64,000 nucleotides of DNA from Alternaria dauci. Lineage: Eukaryota > Ascomycota > Dothideomycetes > Pleosporales > Pleosporaceae. Made by a program: the position numbers and the translations under genes. The notes below the pieces were generated by a model that was not told the DNA's origin, did no database searches, and was given only the letters and a program-made list of their open reading frames with translations. The stretch covers positions 124,001-188,000 of the forward strand of contig NC_091278.1 of assembly GCF_042100115.1 (NCBI RefSeq), in the 5' to 3' direction. Positions 59,744 to 64,000 of this stretch are shown in pieces (the stretch's first letter is position 1; each line of letters begins with the position of its first letter).

Positions 59744-60709
59744 TTACTCGCGCCCTTTGAAAAAAGCTCCAATGCCTTCTGCGATGCCCTCTGGACTCGG
59801 CTTGTCTGCGCACACATCAGGCGTAAAGCCAAACTGCTGCCTTAGGTAATCGCGCGTAGTCGGACCGATGGTAGCTATCAGAATGTCCCTCTGGTCAGCA
59901 GCCGCATACTCAGCCTTGGCCTTTCCAGTCTCCGCGTCCAGAAGCCCCAGGCTCTCGAGCATCGCTTGGCAGCCGCTGGGAGAGAAGACAACGACCCATT
60001 GTCGTGTCGAGCCCTGTTGGGCGTTTCGCCGCCAGATGGTGGAGAAGTCGTGCTTGAACGACTGCATCTCGCCAGTCTCGTATATAACCACTTCATCTAT
60101 TTTCGCTCTCTGCTTTGGATCCAGCTCTTCCGACTGCAGAGTCTTTGGTATTATATCCCGCCTCTTGTCGCCGACCATGAAGAGTATAGGCGGGTTCACG
60201 ACATCCGGATGCAGCGCGTTGTAGTGCCTCAAGATGAAGGCCGCCAGGGCCTCGCCGTTGCCCGTCTCGTCACCCAAGATTGGGCACTTGAGGCCGAGTG
60301 ATCGCAGCCCGCGGGCTGTAGCTGGACCTACCACGTACAGCGGCAGGCTCTGCGGAAGCAGGTCGTCGACATCGAGGGACCCGTCTCTGCGGATTTCCTC
60401 GACAACCTCGCTAAAGGCTTCGACTGCGCGCTGCGAGGTGAATATCAGCGCGCCGTAGGTGGCGAGGCCCTGCTGCGACGTTGGCACGAAGCCGCGGTTG
60501 AGGACATGTTGGCGCACATGATGCAGGGCCTCTCGCTTGAAGCGGTGCTCCAAGACGGGCACCAAGACGGGTGCATAGCGGCCGTTGTCGAGGGTGAGGA
60601 ACAGCTCCTCGTACGCATCCTTGGGGACTGACTTTGTCTTGAGCAGCAGAATGGGAATCTTGGTGTTACCCCGCGACTGCTCCGCCATTGTGTGGTCTGG
60701 AGTTTGCAT
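59744..60709 (-). CDS. HEM4: Uroporphyrinogen-III synthase
   Basis: 321 aa, no intron. It converts hydroxymethylbilane to uroporphyrinogen III, the fourth step of the heme path, in the cytosol. The HEM4 layout is visible: the first lobe begins with PILLLKTKSVPKDAYEELF, then the cross-over GALIFTSQRAVEAF, LYVVGPATARGL, the second lobe with ILFMVGDKRRDIIP and VVIYETGE, and the closing VVVFSPSGCQAML with ATIGPTTRDYLRQQFG and the terminal PSPEGIAEGI. All are hallmark segments. The start may be the ATG at 60688 (MAEQ), whose context ACAATGGCG is stronger. It is head-to-head with BFR1. Confidence 0.93.
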   Translation of the reverse strand: MQTPDHTMAEQSRGNTKIPILLLKTKSVPKDAYEELFLTLDNGRYAPVLVPVLEHRFKREALHHVRQHVLNRGFVPTSQQGLATYGALIFTSQRAVEAFSEVVEEIRRDGSLDVDDLLPQSLPLYVVGPATARGLRSLGLKCPILGDETGNGEALAAFILRHYNALHPDVVNPPILFMVGDKRRDIIPKTLQSEELDPKQRAKIDEVVIYETGEMQSFKHDFSTIWRRNAQQGSTRQWVVVFSPSGCQAMLESLGLLDAETGKAKAEYAAADQRDILIATIGPTTRDYLRQQFGFTPDVCADKPSPEGIAEGIGAFFKGRE

Positions 60710-60982
60710 GTTCGCGGCCCAAGTGGCAGCTGCAGTCGATGGATGGAGACTGCGGGCGGCTTAGTGCCGCCCGCTAAAGGTCGGGAAAAGTTGCCAGGAT
60801 GTTCGCCCGTGGTTCACTCGACATTCTCGAATTTGATAGTTGTCCTCCCACCGACCGCCCTCCGCCCGCCCACATTCACTTTTCGGCGGTCTACAAAGGT
60901 CTCGCAGATCTTTCCCCTCCCCTTCCCCCCACCGCTGCAAATCCCCAGTCAAGGCCTCAACCCAATTGACTGCACAGCAACC
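60710..60982. promoter_or_regulatory. Shared bidirectional promoter of HEM4 and BFR1
   Basis: Only about 270 bp separate the two start codons, so both promoters must overlap. CT-rich tracts precede the BFR1 start, as is common for highly expressed fungal genes. No specific site was called. Confidence 0.6.
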
Positions 60983-62640
60983 ATGGCCGACGCTGCAACA
61001 CCGCCCGCCGCCCCGGCCACGCCCGCCAACGGCTCTGCTGCCCCCAAGGAAAAGCAGCAGATTGTCAAGCCCGACAAGCCCGACGAGGACAAGTACAAGG
61101 AGGAGCTCGCCAAGCTGGAGAAGGAGCACGCCGCCGCCCAGGAGAAGCTGGTGAGTGCGGGTGCGGGTGCGGGTGCAATGCGCCATGGAAAATTACTGAC
61201 GACCCCCAGAACGCGTGCAAGGCCAAGCTCGACCTCGCCAAGCCCAACAACAAGGACTCGCCCAACGCGAAGCGCCAGCAGGAGCTCAAGACGGAGCTCA
61301 ATGCCATCCGCCAGTCGCAGCAGGGCAACAAGTCGGGCCGCAACGCCATCTTCGAGAAGATCAAGAAGCTCGACGAGCAGCTTAAGCAGCAGCTCAACGA
61401 GCTCAAGACGGCCAAGGCCAAGTCCAACTACAAGTCGGCCGAGGATGTCGACCAGGAGATTGCCCGCCTGCAGAAGCAGGTCGACACGGGCATGATGAAG
61501 CTCGTCGACGAGAAGAAGGCCCTGGCCGAGATCAGCGCGCTCAACAAGGCCAAGAAGAACTTCTCGGGCTTCGACAGCCAGCAGAAGAAGATTGACGACA
61601 TCAAGGCCCAGATCGCCGAGCAGAAGAAGCTGCTCGACGACCCCGAGAACAAGGCCCTCAGCGACAAGTACACCAAGCTGCAGACGGAGCTCGACGGCCT
61701 CAAGGCCGAGCAGGACGAGGCCTTCAAGAACCTGCGGTCGCTGCGCGAGGAGACGGACAAGGCGCGCGCGGTGCAGCAGGAAAAGTACCAGGCCCGCAAG
61801 GAGCTCAAGGACAACTACTTCCAGCAGCTGCGCGCATTCAAGGACTACGAGTTCCAGGCCCGCAAGATCCGCAACGAGAAGCGCCGTCTGGAGCAGCTGC
61901 AGTACGTGGCCAGCAAGCGCAAGGAGACGGCCGCCAAGCGTCTCGACGAGGCCAGCGCGCCTGCGTACGGCGACGAGATTATCGCCTGCGAGGGCCTGAT
62001 CCGCCACTTCGACCCCTCTGCGCTCCCGCCCAAGGAGACGACCGCCGCCAGCAAGTTTGCCGCCTCGGCCCAGCGCACCGTCGACGACTCGGGCCTCAAG
62101 GGCACCCGCATATCGAAAAAGGACACCGAGGAGGAGAGCTACTTTGCCGGCACCGGTGGAAAGAAGGGCAAGAAGGGCAAGAAGGGCGGCGCGGCTGCTG
62201 CTCCTGGCAAGTTCAACCTCAACATTGGCATCATCGAGGAGCTGGCCAAGGTCGGCGTCGACCCCCCGTCCAACCAGGAGGAAGTCCCTGCCACCGTTGA
62301 GAAGCTCCAGGCTAAGCTCAAGCACTGGAAAGAGGACCAGGACCGCCAGACCAAGGAGGTAAGTCACCATGTATCCGCCTGCTAGGGCTCTGCTGACTGT
62401 CTATAGAACATCGCCAAGGCGCAAAAGGAGATTGACCGTCTCGAGGCCGAGGAGGCCGAGGAAGACGCTGCAAACGGCAGCACAGACGCCGCCCGCAAGC
62501 CCGCGCAGAAGAACCAAGCCGTCAACGGCAGCGCTTCTGCCGAGGCCGAGCACAACCAGGAAAAGGACGCCGCGGCCGACGCTGCCGATGAGCTCAAGAA
62601 GGCGTCGATTGAGGACAAGGAGACTGCTGCCGACGCATAG
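60983..62640 (+). CDS. BFR1: BFR1-like coiled-coil mRNP/nuclear segregation protein
   Basis: Exons 60983-61150, 61210-62358 and 62407-62640 with introns of 59 and 48 bp give 516 aa. Almost the whole protein is Lys/Glu/Gln-rich coiled coil, with a PNAKRQQELKTELNAIR segment, the conserved RKELKDNYFQQLRAFKDYEFQ split over 310-340, a KKGKKGKKG basic patch and an NLNIGIIEELAKVGVDPP motif near 430, all recognisable from the BFR1 family. Yeast Bfr1 associates with polysomes and mRNPs at the endoplasmic reticulum and affects ploidy and secretion. GC-rich codon use here fits strong expression. The Ala/Glu-rich tail is low complexity. Confidence 0.9.
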
Positions 62641-63379
62641 AGGGCGCGCGTTGTCACGACTTGTCGCTAGAGGTCTTGGCCTCTCGGAACTTTGGGTCAT
62701 ATATCCGGGACATTTGCATTTGCTTATTCTGGAATCTAGCCCACATCTTCATTTCTGGCTTGGAATCGGTGTATTCTCTGCTATTGTTCACGGGATACCA
62801 GCATGGCATTGGACGGGGTCACGGAGTGGGGTATGACGGATGTTTTCTCTGTTAGATGCGCAAGCAGATGTAGAGGGATATCACCATCTTATTCTTAACG
62901 TTGTTGTTATGCCCAGGCTGTTGTCCAGCATAGTGTGTACCACTCCGCCATGAGAACTTGGTTCTTAGCTTGGACAAGCATGACATGACGCAAGACCCTG
63001 AGCTACCTGCTAGACCACCCGTAAAACGAGCGCCGGGTGACACCAAATGAGGCTACCCCACATGGTGGGGTGGATGAATGTGGTTCCAATGCGCGCAGCG
63101 CTACGCATGACATCATCAGGGCAAACTCCATATTAGTACAAAGTCGCGCCATATCCTCCTGTTCTCTCTCACACAAACTGCCTACTACCAAACCACTCAT
63201 AACAAGGTATGCTCCAGCCTCGTCTCCTTTCTCATTGCATCGCAAGGACAGCGCAGAGACGTCTGCCTCGGACATTGTGCTGCGTACCGTCGCTGACGCC
63301 ATCTACGCAGCTACTACCTCGACACCACCACCACTACACCAATACCCCTCAACGCACATTCTCCACAACAACGTCCAAC
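62641..63379. other. Intergenic, upstream of the BLI-3-like gene
   Basis: No gene on either strand was recognised. The last 170 bp (63209-63379) stay open in frame with the BLI-3-like start and could encode an N-terminal extension. Confidence 0.5.
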
Positions 63380-64000
63380 ATGTCTGGCTTCAGCAACGCA
63401 GACACGGGCTCCAAGACCGCGGACCCCTACACGCAAAAGAACCTCGAGGAGCCCTCTCTCAAGGAGAAATGCGAGGACCTGCTCAACTTTGTCGACAAGA
63501 CCAAGTTCTGTCTGCTAACCACACAGGTCGCTGACAGCGATCTGCTTGCCTCCCGTGCCATGGCGCTCGCCGCAAAGGTATATCCCCTTTCACCCACTCA
63601 TTCACCTATCCATCCACCCACTGCAACAGGTCGCTAATACATGTATGAATACAGGAGGGCCACGGCTTCGACCTCTTGTTCCACACCAACACCGAGTCTG
63701 GTAAGACGGACGATCTCAAGGAGCACAAGTCGGTTAACATTGGCTTCATCAACAACTCGGGCGAGTGGGCGTCGATCTCGGGACACGCGTCCATCGAGAC
63801 GGATCGCGAGGTTGTGAGGAAACACTATTCGCCAGCGCTCAAGGCTTGGATTGGGGATCTGGGGGATGGAAAGCATGATGGTGGACCAGAGGATCCGCGG
63901 ATCGGTAAGTGGAATACTCTACAGGAACTGTGTGTGGGGATGCGTGGACTGACTGACCGTGTTTTTTTGTAGGTATCATTCGTGTCAAGGCGAGCACGGC
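63380..64000 (+). CDS. bli-3: BLI-3-like flavin-binding (pyridoxamine-phosphate-oxidase fold) protein, 5' part
   Basis: Exons 63380-63577, 63655-63904 and 63973 to beyond the window, introns 77 and 68 bp (GTATAT..TACAG, GTAAGT..TGTAG). The part seen is about 158 aa and opens MSGFSNADTGSKTADPY, then KFCLLTTQVADSDLLASRAMA, a split-barrel strand pair, and FDLLFHTNTESGKTDDLKEH with VNIGFINNSGEWASISGHA. This is the typical start of fungal BLI-3 / general-stress FMN-binding proteins, named from a blue-light-inducible Neurospora gene. An in-frame ATG at 63209 would add 57 residues that look like a mitochondrial presequence. The C-terminal end is off the window. Confidence 0.9.

Noticed and set aside
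61065..62370. Long minus-strand ORFs opposite BFR1 (up to 473 codons)
   Set aside because: Leu/Val-rich mirror of a GC-rich Lys/Glu coiled-coil gene; a shadow of codon usage, and the sense strand has clear introns and motifs.

Overview
The window reads as nuclear DNA of a filamentous ascomycete (Pezizomycotina, most likely Dothideomycetes). The genes carry short introns of 46-117 bp with GT..AG borders and CTRAY-like branch sites. Typical fungal families are present: HET-domain protein, BLI-3, BFR1, HEM4, GH3/GH43 hydrolases and a ferric reductase. A 30 kb transposon island shows heavy CpA-to-TpA decay of the RIP (repeat-induced point mutation) type. Genus is not assigned. No tRNA, rRNA, CRISPR or bacterial-type operon was found.

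Left gene arm (1-17.2 kb): a divergent pair of secreted glycoside hydrolases (GH43 on minus, GH3 on plus); a LovD-like serine hydrolase; a beta-hydroxyacid dehydrogenase whose glycine-rich motif is completed by a 12-nt microexon behind a GC-AG intron; a CocE/X-Pro-peptidase-type hydrolase with an unusual N-terminal domain; a relic zinc-finger ORF; and a two-exon ferric-reductase-type oxidoreductase. Spacing is loose, with a 45-bp minisatellite at 8.6 kb.

Transposon island (about 17.5-48 kb): at least four decayed pogo/Fot1-like DDE transposase relics; a complete Ty3/gypsy chromovirus (22566-29783, 488-bp LTRs, target duplication CTAGA); three solo LTRs with intact 5-bp target duplications (AAGGA, CTAAG, ATCTA), one nested; a second chromovirus family as a complete copy (39512-46669, 463-bp LTRs) abutting a truncated colinear copy (34004-39511); and a remnant of family 1 (33118-34003). 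Both families carry, past the end of pol, a convergent antisense ORF encoding a cysteine-rich, coiled-coil-like protein. This is the most interesting recurring signal here. Most element ORFs are broken by TAG/TAA codons as RIP would produce.

Right gene arm (48-64 kb): a WW-domain/zinc-finger protein, a BTB/POZ protein, a small secreted six-cysteine protein (effector-like), a HET-domain protein, a charged nuclear-type protein, HEM4 (heme synthesis) head-to-head with BFR1 (mRNP factor), and the 5' part of a BLI-3-like flavin-binding protein that runs off the window. The first four lie within 10 kb of the repeat island; the last four look like ordinary core genome. Gene models were spliced by eye from reading frames and splice signals. 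All family calls come from recognised motifs, not from database searches.
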